A stretch of DNA of 64,000 bases from Phytophthora colocasiae (taxonomy: Eukaryota > Oomycota > Peronosporomycetes > Peronosporales > Peronosporaceae): NCBI GenBank assembly GCA_018806915.1, contig JAGKQI010000049.1, forward strand, positions 496,001-560,000. The letters run 5' to 3'. Positions 22,301-32,000 of the stretch are shown one piece after another. How positions within the stretch are numbered: position 1 is the stretch's first letter; the number at the start of each line of letters is the position of its first letter. The translations under genes were made by a program, and so were the position numbers. The notes beneath the pieces are model-generated. The model was not told the DNA's origin and ran no database searches. It was given only the letters and a program-made list of their open reading frames with translations.

Positions 22301-23792
22301 AGCGTACATTGCGAAGCTTGAAAAGGAGGAGCGCGAACGTATTGAACGGGAACTGGAAGCGGCCAGACAACGCAAATTAGCGGAGGAACGTGAGAGACAA
22401 CGGAAGCTGCAGGAAGAATTGGCACGACTTGAAGAAGAGCGTCGATTAGAGGAGGAACGGAAGCTGCAGATTCTACGAGAAAGAAGTGCGCTCGTGATTC
22501 AGACGCACGTTCGCGGCTACTTTGCCCGGTGCATCTTTGCTGAAATGGTGCAGGAAGCTGAAGAGGAAGAACGTCGCCGCCGTGAAGAGGAGGAGGAGCG
22601 TGAACGCGTTCGTCTGCAGCGAGAACATGACGAGCGCGAAGCGAAACGTCTTGCAGCGGAGGAAGCAGCCCGGGAGAAGCAGAGGTTGGCTGAGGAGCGC
22701 AAGAAGAAGGCGCTTGCTATGCGCCAACGTCGAGAGAAAGCGGTTGTAACCATGCAGCGTCTGGTCCGTGGTTACTTGGCTAGGAAATACGTTGCATCGA
22801 TGAAGGAGGAGATTCGATGCAAGGAAGAAGAAGCGCGTATGGAGGCAGCGACCGTGGCCATGCAGTGTCTGGTCCGCGGCTATTTGGCCAGGAACCAAGT
22901 GAAATTGATGAAAGAGGAGATCCAACGGAAGGAAGAAGAAGCTCGTAGGGAGGAGGAAGCGATGAAAGAGGAGATTCGACGGAAAGAGGAAGAAGCTCGT
23001 AGGGAAGAGGAAGCAGCAGCTACTCGTCTGCAGAGTATCCAGCGTGGACGGTTGGCTCGGCAGCAGTTCTCGAAATTCAAGATCGAGATAGCTGAACAGG
23101 ATAAGGAGGTCGCCCGTGCCAGCAAGGTGAATGATGAGGAGATGGAGCGTGTTCGGGAAGAGAACGCACAGCTGAAGAAGCAGTTGGCAGAGCTCCAGAA
23201 GAGAAACATTGAGCTGGAAGCCATGGTGACCGAGTACCGCTGCGATCGGGATGTGGTCAAGGCCTCAAACAACCTAAAGGAAGTCGAATTGACGCAGAAG
23301 TTGAATGTACAGCGCAAAGAGCTGGAGACTGCACGTGGTGAGTACTCGACACTATGCGACTTCCTCGAGAAGACAGGTAGTTCTCGTTCTACCGAGCCGG
23401 AAGAATCCTCCGACAATTCGTCGGACAGCTCGTCCAACTACGGCGATGAGGTAGCTGATCACTGGAAGGAGGACCGACCTACCATCAACTCTACAGCTGC
23501 GTCCTACTTCGACGGCGATCGACCGTCCACCGACATCGCCAAGCTGCTTGGAAGCAGTCAATCCCGGGCTTCTCGACTTGCCAACGCCGTGCAACAGAGA
23601 CGACAACAGGCTGCGGCCGCCAAGCAGCATCGTAAGGAGGTGGCTGCCCAGAAGAAGGTGGAAAAGGAGCAGGCGGCTCAGTCTGTGCAGGCGAGTGCAA
23701 ACACCGTCACAAAGGCCAAGAAATGGGCTGCCTTCACTCGCAACAAGAAGACCAAGGCCCAAGCCACCACCCCGATTGAACCGATCGAATAA
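19377..23792 (+). CDS. Myosin heavy chain with about ten IQ motifs, oomycete type
   Basis: The intronless gene encodes 1,471 residues. A short N-terminal SH3-like region (GARCYIPDEEAAWLPVYVEE) precedes a complete motor. The P-loop GESGAGKTE is at 198-206, and switch I (NDNSSRFGK), switch II (DIFGFESF), the actin-binding NVNYIRCIKPN and the SH1 helix region (QLRCAGVIEAI) all look intact. Six neck IQ motifs (IQxxxRGxxxR pattern) start at about residue 840. A charged single-helix or coiled-coil stretch with four more IQ motifs follows, containing near-perfect tandem units (EEIQRKEEEARREEEA, EEIRRKEEEARREEEA). The tail is short, with no MyTH4/FERM, PH or cargo-binding domain recognised, and ends in an Ala/Gln/Lys-rich segment. 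It acts as an actin motor; oomycetes carry many lineage-specific myosin classes and I cannot assign one. Confidence 0.9.
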   Translation: MPPSNSESVGRSGTSVQKEMTPSVAVGARCYIPDEEAAWLPVYVEEVKEAKGQVTVRIQRPRKDHQEEDSADHDDADRSGESRVVSMDVGFPLQNAQLSRYDEGLDNMIDLNHLHEAAILRNLKKRFRARMPYTYTGDICLAVNPYQWLDELYTPGLHKNYLRARKRQDLPPHVYAVSVAAFRHMCDNGSNQSILVSGESGAGKTETTKILMDNLATIAPAPTAASDQENTITTRIIEVNPLLESFGNAKTTRNDNSSRFGKFTQLQFDKNHSLCGAQCETYLLEKTRVISHERGERNYHIFYQLLHGTTDEERDALGLGNEAPKFVYLEEKEPQEENRPGRKKKLSQPPPPKSEAVIDAENSKDRALFAKTRQALSLLGLGSEQQNDLFQVLSGILHLGEAQFTVKPDNDEACDLGKDSVVYSSTLLGLNPDTMAKALTHRTMKAAGEVYQVPLTVEQAQSGRDALAKAIYASIFDWLVAGINASLGAAPRLTKNTIGVLDIFGFESFEHNSFEQLCINYANEKLQQKFTQDVFKAVQEEYEREQITWAHIAYADNSETLALIEGRMGVLALLNEEIVRPRGNEEGFVSKLSGAYLKQKKLIDFPRISKTQFAIHHYAGTVKYEATGFLEKHKDALLSDLSDLMCGSHEPFPQMLFKVKAEMEAAAAAELKRSSSGSRKMGSAGGDKTVGMQFKQSLNALMTNINETNVNYIRCIKPNSVKSATLLEDKMVANQLRCAGVIEAICIARAGYPNRLLHAEFAEQFDIFLKEKEQNQLKEDPEKYGAPHCHLLVKQFKLEMPEEYQMGVTKIYLQKGVLEKLEHAKAQKLFNYVALIQAQWRGMRARCQYYEMRDALVEIQRRVKVFVDRCRFLRARIAIATIQRVWRGHVGRCEFHAVLCEHCALQIQRVWRGHQGRKIHFAALCEVRATQIQRMYRGHKGRQIYFAVLCQTRAVRLQCFVRQYLARQELNRLRLAYIAKLEKEERERIERELEAARQRKLAEERERQRKLQEELARLEEERRLEEERKLQILRERSALVIQTHVRGYFARCIFAEMVQEAEEEERRRREEEEERERVRLQREHDEREAKRLAAEEAAREKQRLAEERKKKALAMRQRREKAVVTMQRLVRGYLARKYVASMKEEIRCKEEEARMEAATVAMQCLVRGYLARNQVKLMKEEIQRKEEEARREEEAMKEEIRRKEEEARREEEAAATRLQSIQRGRLARQQFSKFKIEIAEQDKEVARASKVNDEEMERVREENAQLKKQLAELQKRNIELEAMVTEYRCDRDVVKASNNLKEVELTQKLNVQRKELETARGEYSTLCDFLEKTGSSRSTEPEESSDNSSDSSSNYGDEVADHWKEDRPTINSTAASYFDGDRPSTDIAKLLGSSQSRASRLANAVQQRRQQAAAAKQHRKEVAAQKKVEKEQAAQSVQASANTVTKAKKWAAFTRNKKTKAQATTPIEPIE

Positions 23793-24703
23793 GTGTCCAA
23801 AGGCTGTGTGCTAGCTGATAGAAGTCATTAAGCCAGCACACAGCAGAAGTAGTTAGTATCTATTACAATTCAACTCGTAATGAGAGAATTTTTGAAACTG
23901 TTTCCGGAATTCTTTATGGGATAGTAGTATTTTCAACAGTTTTCGGGATACGAACTTCTGACAAACAAGTCTGCTTGATACATGTTATACGTGGATGAAT
24001 TGATAAGGTTGATCATTCGAGGAGTCCTCGACGAGGACGAAAGCAGCACAGCATGGTGAGGCAGGGCAACGGTGAAGACGTTGAAGCTGAGTTCTAACCC
24101 CTGCTCTACATCGATAAGACAGATAGGTTTCGTTGAACGCCCTCTTCACCTAAAACGCCAGGAAACGACAGCAACGTGATCAGAAGCGCACAAGTCCTAG
24201 AAACCGGATGCACTAAAAATACTGACGCGTGCGTTCTGAATGCATATCTCTATCGCGCTGACAATTACGTGCGTGGTGATCGCTGGATACGTGCAATCAT
24301 GTTGGAGCGTCAGCCAGAAAGCTGGACATAGCTAAGGAAAGACAGGAATTTGTCTCGGAAAATGGACAGGAACTCTACAAAGGCACTTGCACTGCAGGAT
24401 TCCTCCGCCCATGTGTTCCGCGATCATGAGGAGTTGCTGAGACCCAGATTCATGGCATCGTCCTGACGTCAGAACCGAGGCAAAACCTACACAAGGGTTG
24501 TCGCAAAGGCATACAAACTTACATATAGAACAACGGCTGTTTTCGTTTAGCACGCACTTACGACACTTCGAGCATGCAACCTCGAACGTTCAGATGTTTC
24601 CTTTGCAGCTTCACCATTCTGCCAATTGCCACCAAGTGACCAACAAACCGTCCTTAAAAGTACTTTAAAACCTGTTGGCATCAGTAGCTCTCCACTCTTC
24701 ATC
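23793..24703. other. Intergenic region with a hammerhead-like fold and a possible initiator
   Basis: No ORF of interest is seen. The segment at 23971-24046 resembles a degenerate hammerhead ribozyme (see findings). At 24607-24627 GCTTCACCATTCTGCCAATTG resembles the oomycete initiator with an extra base, about 80 bp before the kinase start. The rest is featureless. Confidence 0.35.
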
Positions 24704-25930
24704 ATGCTTCGCCTCGGACGATCAGCAGCTTCGGAAGCCTCCAATTGCACTGGACTAGTAGTCTCTGCGATCCGCAGCAGTCTGGAAGCTCAAATGCAGC
24801 AACGCGGCGTCAGAGCGATGCAATGCGCCTATCAGACCCAGTCCCGTTGCAACGCCGAGTCTGAACCCCACCGCGGCCGAAATCCATTGAGTCTAGCTGT
24901 TGTCGGTGCTGCAGCGCTCAGCGTCGGCCTGGAACTGCAAATGGAAGGTGTCGCTCACACCCGAGCAGCGATTGAGCCTGCTGTGCACCTGCGACACAAG
25001 TGGCAATTGTTTGACCAGATCGGTGCCGGTGCCTTCGGTACTGTACGACTAGGGATGCACGAGGAATCCGGCGAAGTCGCGGCCGTCAAGATCGTGCCGC
25101 TCGAGAACCCCAATGACAAACGCTCGTACCCGTCGCTGGAGCGTGAGATCTCAGCTCTGAAGCTGGTCAAAGCTTTAGGAGGACACAACAGCATTATTGA
25201 CCTGAGGGACGTCTACGTGGAAGGCCGGAAGCTGTTCTTGGTGACCGAGCTGGCGCGTGGAGGCGAACTCTTCGAGCAAATCGTGGCTTTCGGGTCGTTT
25301 CCGGAATCCAAAGCTCGTGAGGTGTCACGTGAAATTGCAAGTGCGCTGTCATTCTTGCACCGACATGGACTTGTGCACAAGGACGTTAAGCCGGAGAACA
25401 TCCTGCTGAGCTCTCGCGTCGTAGATCACAGCAGCGGCATCTACCGTAAGAACAGCCGTCATGAAAGCACTAGTCTGATCAAACTGGCAGACTTCGGCAG
25501 TGCTGGACCAGCAAGTGAGATGACCAACCTCGAAGACATTGGTACGGCCGCGTATCTGCCCCCTGAGCTGTTGACTACGGGCGTCTGCACCAGTGCGTGT
25601 GATATGTGGGCGTTGGGCTGCGTGCTGTACATCATGCTGAGTGGCTCGCACCCGTTCGACCTCGACGGTATGTCACAGGATCACGAGGTGGAGCGCCGCA
25701 TCAAGTCGGAGCCGATCACCTTTGCCTTCAGCGCCTGGGACAATGTGTCGCCTGATGCCAAGGACCTCATTTCCAAGCTCCTGGTGAAGGATCCGGCAAT
25801 GCGTCTAACGGCAGATCAAATGATGCAACACCCGTGGATGCGAGCAAGTGCTGAGGCCAATGCTACTACTGGCAGCTTGCGTCCGTCGCCACTGATGGCG
25901 GGCCAGCCGATCCCAATGAGCCCTGCGTAG
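24704..25930 (+). CDS. Ser/Thr protein kinase (CAMK-like) with an organelle-type leader
   Basis: The first ATG of the frame is at 24704 and gives 408 residues. The N-terminus (MLRLGRSAASEASN, then Arg-rich with few acids) and a hydrophobic segment at about 64-76 (LAVVGAAALSVGL) resemble a mitochondrial presequence followed by an inner-membrane anchor. The kinase domain runs from about 101 to 380: GAGAFGTV at 107-114, AAVKIV lysine, catalytic loop HKDVKPEN at 225-232, DFG at 263-265, and LPPELL in place of APE. HRD is changed to HKD, which CAMK-like kinases often tolerate because the Asp is kept. No calcium-binding EF-hands follow. Organelle targeting is inference; a cytosolic CAMK-like enzyme is the alternative. 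Confidence 0.82.
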   Translation: MLRLGRSAASEASNCTGLVVSAIRSSLEAQMQQRGVRAMQCAYQTQSRCNAESEPHRGRNPLSLAVVGAAALSVGLELQMEGVAHTRAAIEPAVHLRHKWQLFDQIGAGAFGTVRLGMHEESGEVAAVKIVPLENPNDKRSYPSLEREISALKLVKALGGHNSIIDLRDVYVEGRKLFLVTELARGGELFEQIVAFGSFPESKAREVSREIASALSFLHRHGLVHKDVKPENILLSSRVVDHSSGIYRKNSRHESTSLIKLADFGSAGPASEMTNLEDIGTAAYLPPELLTTGVCTSACDMWALGCVLYIMLSGSHPFDLDGMSQDHEVERRIKSEPITFAFSAWDNVSPDAKDLISKLLVKDPAMRLTADQMMQHPWMRASAEANATTGSLRPSPLMAGQPIPMSPA

Positions 25931-26504
25931 GCTCAACAGTGCCCATGTACTATGATAACGTACAACTACTACGTATTTAAAGCAGGGAGCCTTCATGCTT
26001 CCATGTAAATTAAACATACGAAAGGGGAAGACTGATAGATGAAAGAGAAGAAGATAGACTTAAAGAAGAACGGATTGAAATCAACGGATACAAATTGGTT
26101 TTTAAGTGTGAAATGTATGGAGACAAACCAGGGCAATGAGCAGATGGAGGAGCACTGCATAAAGCCCAACTATAACGTCTCACTGGAATTTCCTATTGCA
26201 TTATTTAAATGACCACCCCGCACACAACGTGTCCAAAAAAAGAGAACACTTCACGAGGTGGAGATACCAAATGCTACAAACTCTCAATATACACAACACA
26301 GCAAATTCGCAAATGACAGTCTCTAAAAAACAGAGCCACAAAGTGGTACTCTGTACCATAGTTTTCCTCCAATGAATTCCATATATTGTCGTTTCACTTG
26401 ATCTTACTATCGTTCTCTTTTGGTTGGCCATGGCGGTCTTCACACCCGTCCCCCATTATTGCCCAACCATTTTGACATTTCCCGGTTGAAAAAGAAGAGC
26501 AAGT
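25931..26504. other. Intergenic region upstream of uL2
   Basis: No gene is seen. The last 45 bp contain CCCAACCATTTTGACATTT (from 26462), which resembles the core of oomycete promoters (CAWTTT), about 30 bp before the ribosomal-protein start. An AT- and purine-rich stretch at 26020-26110 has no recognised feature. Confidence 0.35.
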
Positions 26505-27578
26505 ATGGGTCGTGTTATCCGCGGACAGCGTAAGGGTGCTGGCTCCATCTTCAAGTCGCACACGCACCTGCGTAAGGGCCCTGCCGCCTTCCGCGCTCTC
26601 GACTTTGTTGAGCGCACTGGCTACATCAAGGGTGTCGTTAAGGAGATCATCCACGACTCCGGCCGTGGTGCTCCTCTGGCTAAGGTCACGTACCGTGACC
26701 CGTACCGTTTCCAGCTGAACCACGAGCTTCTGATCGCTGCTGAGGGCATGTACACGGGTATGTTCATCTACTCGGGCCCTAAGGCCGCTCTGGCTGTCGG
26801 CAACACGCTGCCCCTCTCGGCCCTGCCGGAAGGTACCATTGTGTGCAACGTCGAGGCCAAGGTCGGTGACCGCGGTTCGTTCGCCCGTGCTTCGGGTGAC
26901 TACGCCGTCATTGTGACCCACGACGAGGACAAGGGCAAGACCAAGCTGCGTCTGCCTTCGGGCTCCAAGAAGACCGTCCCTTCGGCGTAAGTTGCTGCTT
27001 CTTCCTTTTAAAAAAATCGTGACAATGATTCGAGATCCTAATACAAGGGTCTCGAGGCACGGCGGCGTCTCTCTATTGTTCCCCACAATGAGAAGACGTT
27101 CGCGCCGCACTGGTTTTTATACAACCAGTGCGTGTGTGTGCTATCCATCATTCTTTCCCGCCTTGTGCGGTGCGTAAGTATCCTATTGCAAAGGGAGATT
27201 GAGGAGAATTGTCGTCGATATCCGAGGGGAGGACATTGTGAACTCTTGTGACTAACTTGTGTGCTCTCTTATGGGAAATTGATCAACAGGTGCCGTGCTA
27301 TGGTCGGTGTTGTCGCTGGTGGAGGCCGTACCGACAAGCCCATGCTTAAGGCTGGCCGTGCCTTCCACAAGTACCGCGTGAAGCGTAACGAGTGGCCCAA
27401 GGTGCGTGGTGTTGCCATGAACCCCGTGGAGCACCCCCACGGTGGTGGTAACCACCAGCACATTGGTCACCCGTCGACCGTGCGTCGTGATGCCCCTGCC
27501 GGTAAGAAGGTCGGTCTTATTGCCGCCCGCCGTACTGGCCGTCTTCGCGGTATCAAGAAGGTGGAGAAGGACAACTAA
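26505..27578 (+). CDS. RPL8: Large-subunit ribosomal protein uL2 (L8)
   Basis: Two exons (26505-26986 and 27290-27578) are separated by a 303-bp intron (GTAAGT to CAACAG), giving 256 residues. The protein begins [19 protein letters not shown] and contains [34 protein letters not shown] across the splice and [16 protein letters not shown], all hallmarks of eukaryotic uL2. The conserved His in the HPHGGGNH loop sits near the peptidyl-transferase centre in known ribosomes. The intron is by far the longest in the window apart from the retrotransposon, as is common for introns in ribosomal protein genes. Codon use is strongly biased to C-ending codons, consistent with high expression. Confidence 0.97.
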
Positions 27579-27662
27579 GTTGTCTATCTCTAGCTCACTT
27601 GGCAGCCACAGTGCTGCAAACGGGAATGCCATAATGAAATGCTTTTCATCCAAACCTTCATG

Positions 27663-28435
27663 TTATCTTGTGCTTGATCCATTCATGAGTTGTTCCGCTC
27701 TTCGACGTTCTGATGCTTCTCTCTCTTCTCGTTCACGACGTAATTCCTTCAGTAGATCTTTTTTGCTCAGTTTGCGCTTGCTTTTGCTCTTCTTTGAGCG
27801 CTTGTGCTCCTTCTCAAGGTGTCGTTCTGAAGATGACGAGCGATCATATCTTGCAGAGTACTTCCTGCGGTCACTACCCGCAGGTCCTTGTTCATCCGTA
27901 TATCCTTGACGTTTGTCTTTCTTCGAATCAACCACCACAACTCGCTCCTTCTTCGGACGCATATGCTGCAACGGATCAGCCACTTCCAACTCTCTGTATC
28001 AAGAACAACAACATCAGTACCTATCTTCAATTGACCCCCCAAAACTTAAGTATCTCTCCACCTTTTCCGCTTCCGCTCCTGCCTCGTTGTCAGCTCAATT
28101 TTAGCTGATTTCTCTGTTTGAGCATACCAGGGCAACCTTCCATGCCTTGTCAAAGTATCAGCAGCTCCATTCTTCTTCTTTCCGGTCGTAGCTGCCTTCT
28201 TACTGTTTGCTAGAGCTTCTTCCGTCTGGAAAAAGTTAATGTGCTCTTCCTGCTTCGACTCTCGCCCGAGAAGCTGTTCCGCACGTCTTTCCTGCTCAAT
28301 CCGCTGCTCCTTTGAGCTCAATTCCTGCTGCTTCTCCTCGTGTTCACGCTCATCCCGCAAGACGCGCTCAATGTTGTCGCGCCGCCACACATTCCACTTC
28401 TTGTGCGGCAATAGCCGTAGCCCGCCTCCGCCCAT
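27663..28435 (-). CDS. LENG1-like (CIR N-terminal domain) protein
   Basis: Two exons (28435-28062 and 27993-27663, with a 68-bp intron GTGGAG to TACAG) give 234 residues. The N-terminus MGGGGLRLLPHKKWNVWRR then DNIERVLRDE matches the CIR N-terminal domain of leukocyte receptor cluster member 1 (LENG1), with its W-x-V-x-x-x-D-N-x-x-x-V-x-x-D signature. The body is highly charged and helical. Across the splice the frame gives KRKRELEVADPLQHMRP, and the C-terminus is Lys/Arg-rich, ending in a RRAEQLM helix. Proteins of this family are found in nuclear, spliceosome-associated fractions; the exact function is poorly known. It is convergent with uL2, whose stop is 84 bp away. Confidence 0.75.
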
Positions 28436-28491
28436 TTAGAGACGGAATAACGATAAACAAGGGTACTTGAGCCAACGTTTTAGCAGTAATT

Positions 28492-28764
28492 TTAAGCAAC
28501 GATGATTGGCTTGACGCGTCCGACGTCGACATAGCTTTCCGACTTTATCCCGGTGATGGTACTTGCTCGCGGCAGGGAAGGAAATGAGCCAGATCTAGGC
28601 TGTACATGTAGTTGATAACTACTCAGCAGCTTCAAAAAGTAGCGAGCTTCGTGAAGCCAAAGGTTTATCCGCTGCTGCCAAGCTGGTCGCCGCCTTAGTC
28701 TTGCGTTAATTTGACATAATAGTGATCTGAAGCTGTGAAACTGTCGCGCCTGGCTATATCCCAT
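28492..28764 (-). CDS. Hypothetical 90-residue ORF
   Basis: This ATG-started ORF reads MGYSQARQFHSFRSLL and ends DVGRVKPIIVA. It is basic, with no signal peptide, membrane segment or known domain. It overlaps an exon-like open frame on the same strand (28695-28850), so at most one of the two is likely coding. It lies between the divergent LENG1-like gene and B-box kinase gene. Confidence 0.2.
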   Translation of the reverse strand: MGYSQARQFHSFRSLLCQINARLRRRPAWQQRINLWLHEARYFLKLLSSYQLHVQPRSGSFPSLPRASTITGIKSESYVDVGRVKPIIVA

Positions 28765-28850
28765 CCTTCATACTCCTTATAACGATATGCTGCTGTAACA
28801 CGCTCAACATCAGGTTCATCTTCCGTGCTTGTTCTTTTGCTTTTTCTGAA
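28695..28850 (-). other. Exon-like open frame without a start codon
   Basis: After a possible TTCAG acceptor the frame reads RKSKRTSTEDEPDVERV, TAAYRYKEYEGWDIARRD and SDHYYVKLTQD to a TAA at 28697-28695. The composition looks protein-like, but no upstream exon or ATG is visible before the neighbouring divergent gene. It may be the relic of a lost gene or the last exon of an unresolved small gene. Confidence 0.25.
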
Positions 28851-29080
28851 CCATATCTACATCTCCTTATGTCGATAAAACTGCACAATCAAATAAAACA
28901 ATATTCGCAATCAAACCTCTATTATCAATTTTCACAGATCAACCGTTCAGAAATAAAGAACTGAACCAGACACCCACTGCAAGCAGGAAGAGCTACGGCC
29001 ATCGGATGCCGCTCTTGCCCTGCTCAGCAGATCTCGACCTTCCCTACACCGCCTAGTCCGAGCGTCTCTCTCTTCCCATT

Positions 29081-32000
29081 ATGATTGACGACGTGGCGGT
29101 CTTTGAGCAGGCCGCCAAGAAGTCCTGGCAGTCCTTTAGCACAATGCGGCGCTTCGTGGACGAAGCTGTGCGGCTGGAGAACGCCAGTTGGCGCCTGTGG
29201 TTCATGCAGCGCTCGCACAGCGAGGCAGGTGACGAGCCGGACGCAGAGGACTCGGGAGCGATTGTTGATGGCCCCAAGGCGCTCTGTGTCTATTGCGAGT
29301 TGCATAGTGCGAGCTTGAGTTGCAACGGCTGCTGCCATGACGCGTACTGCGTGAGCTGCTTCAAACTCATCCACAAGAAGGGCAACTTGGCTACACATAC
29401 AGCTGTGAAGATACATGTAAGTACTGGTAGATGCTGAAGAAGTTGACATTGTTGACATTTTTTTTTTATATTTATTTCTAGCACAAACACTCGGAGAGAG
29501 AACTGCATAGCAGTGGAGCTTCAACAACGGGTGAAGATGCAGATTTATCTACGACGTCGCATCGATCGTCATTCAAGAAGAGCTCCGAGGGAGATGCGGA
29601 AGCTTCAAGTGGAGATCCTAGTTCTCCTAAGAAAGCAGGAGACTCGCTCTTCAACAAGCCATGGGAGCTTCAGATGGACATGCTGCTCCAGAAACTCATG
29701 ATGAACAGTATTCACTCTGAATTGGACATCAGGTAAGGTCTTATGAGAGGGATGCGCTTCACATCATTTATCTGGTAACTGTTTGCGCAATGGGCTCACT
29801 TATTTTACTATGCTGTGTACATGTAGTGTGCACAACATTGACACTCGAGAATCACTCGACGCGGACTCCATCGCGACGTATCTATCGGATGCTGAAGACA
29901 ATGCACCCATGGGTGAATCCAGCGAATCGTCGGATGAAGATGCAAGGCAAAAGTCGAATCAGGCGGTTGTGATGGCTGCAGTGGCTGCTGCAGGTCGACA
30001 CCGAGCTCACTCGTTGTCATTTGAGGAGAGCTCGAAGATGCGTTCGCCCGTGATGTCTCCGATGGTGATTCATCCGTCACTTCCAGTCGAAGAAGGTTTG
30101 GACGATATGAAACTACCGGCGACGCTGTTTCCCAAGGGCCTTCCGCGGACCAACAGTCGACGTCGAAACTCGCAGACGTGCGCGAACTGCAATGGGAACC
30201 ATATCACCGTGGACTGCCCACTACTGGAAAGCGCACTACTTCCCCCTACAGCTGCACCAACACCAGGGGGATCAGGTGTTGACACAGTGCTGCGGAAGTG
30301 CTTCACAACGATCCACAACAACAACATGGCCAATAGCACCCACGCGTTCCTGGGTGATGAAGTGAGTGTTCGAGGAGGAAGCAACTTCGCAAACATGAAA
30401 CAATGGCCGTCCAGTAACGCTTTGCAGCAAATGGACCGACCTTCGCCGTTTGGGATGAACGTGATAGCTGAAGACAACTCGATGGCGAACGAAGATCTTG
30501 CACCGATGCTGGGAGAGCTAGCAGTGCCGAATGCAAGGGGGAATCTCCATTCTTGGAACGCGGACTCGTGGCTATTGTCTTGCTTGGCAACTGAACTGCC
30601 TTCCGATGTATTTGAGCAGCTCCGAAGCTTGGAGAGAGGGGAGAAAACCTGGTCTTTCTCAACAAACACTGATACATCCAAGAGAGCACTCACAGGGTGG
30701 GTCCATCTGAAGGTTCCCGGTCGCCAGTGGTGCAAGCGCTTCATGTCTCTCCATCGCAACAACCTGTGGGAGTATCTGGATGCGAACGAGACGAGTCGAC
30801 CAGTTGGTCATGCTAATTTATTCGAGGGGTCTGTGCACCCGCAACAGCGCAGTACGACTGAGTTTATTCTCAAGTACAACACCCACTCGTCGGCATTATC
30901 GGGGCGCAGTGAATTGTGGCTACAGTTCGATTCTGAGAAGGATGCGAAGCAGTGGAAAGAGATGATCACGCGTGCTATGAAGCTGCAGATCGACGACTTG
31001 TTTGATCTCAGCCCCGACTCACCAACTGGAAGTCCTCCGAAGAACTTCGAGCTTGGCAAAGGACGCTTCTCCATCGTTCGCCGTGCACGCCGAAAAGAAG
31101 GCTCGGACGATCCTACTAGCTCTCGAGACTGTGCTCTAAAGATTATCGAGAAGAACATTTTCTGGGACTTGGTTGCTCGAGAAACGGAGAGGGAAGATAC
31201 AGTGGTGCGAGAGATTTTGACGCAGAGTTTGCTGACGATCCGCTCGGGCTCGTCATACTGTCCGGTGATTCGACTCCAGTCGCTGTTTGAAACGCGCAAT
31301 CACTTAGTCATGGAGCTGGAACTTATGCGAAACGGAGACCTTCACGAAGAGATTGCTACCAAGTGTGCCGTGGACGAGACACGCGCTTCGTTTTTGGTCG
31401 CTAGCCTGGTACGGGCAATTGAGTATTGCCACCACAATGGTGTTGCCCACCGTGATGTGAAACTCTCCAACCTCGCACTGGACTATGAGCGCAACGCAAA
31501 CGGCAAAGAGTAAGTGCGTCTCAGTTCTGCAAATGATGGCCAGGTTCTCATGGGTGTTTTTGATTCAACAGATACTCGGTACTTAAAGTGGCAGACTTTG
31601 GCATGGCAGCATTTATCCAACAGGATGGAATGCTAAAGGGCAGGTACGTCGACGAGGCCTTAGGATAAATGGTGTGCAATACTGACAATGATATCCAACA
31701 GATGCGGGACTCCTGGGTTTGTTGCACCGGAAATTCTGTCTGCAGGCAAGGGTGAAGCATATCCCAGCGGAGTGGATATGTTCTCTGCAGGTGTTGTAGC
31801 ATACACAATGCTGTGCGGCTACGAACCTTTCTTCGGTGTGAACGACGAAGAGCTGATTCAAATGAACAAGCGAGTCGACTATGAGTTCGAAGAGCCTGAG
31901 TGGTCAAGTATTTCAGACGAAGCCAAGGATATGGTACGTACTCCCTGTCTTAACCAGCGAAATGTTTGTCGGTTCTGACTTGCCATTGGAAATAGATCAC

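Noticed and set aside
22880..23437. A Ser/Arg-rich minus-strand frame over the myosin tail
   Set aside because: Ser/Arg/Phe richness is the antisense of the Glu/Lys/Arg-rich coiled coil.
23352..23762. A minus-strand frame near the myosin 3' end with Leu-rich segments
   Set aside because: It has no start context or domain, and is fully antisense to the supported coding sequence.
26394..27110. A 238-codon minus-strand open frame over the uL2 gene
   Set aside because: It is antisense to the highly biased uL2 exon and crosses its intron. It has no domain, and such shadow frames are expected opposite C-ending codons.
30070..30762. A 230-codon minus-strand open frame over the B-box kinase gene
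   Set aside because: It lies opposite a well-supported exon, has no recognisable motif, and its composition follows the reverse of the sense codons.
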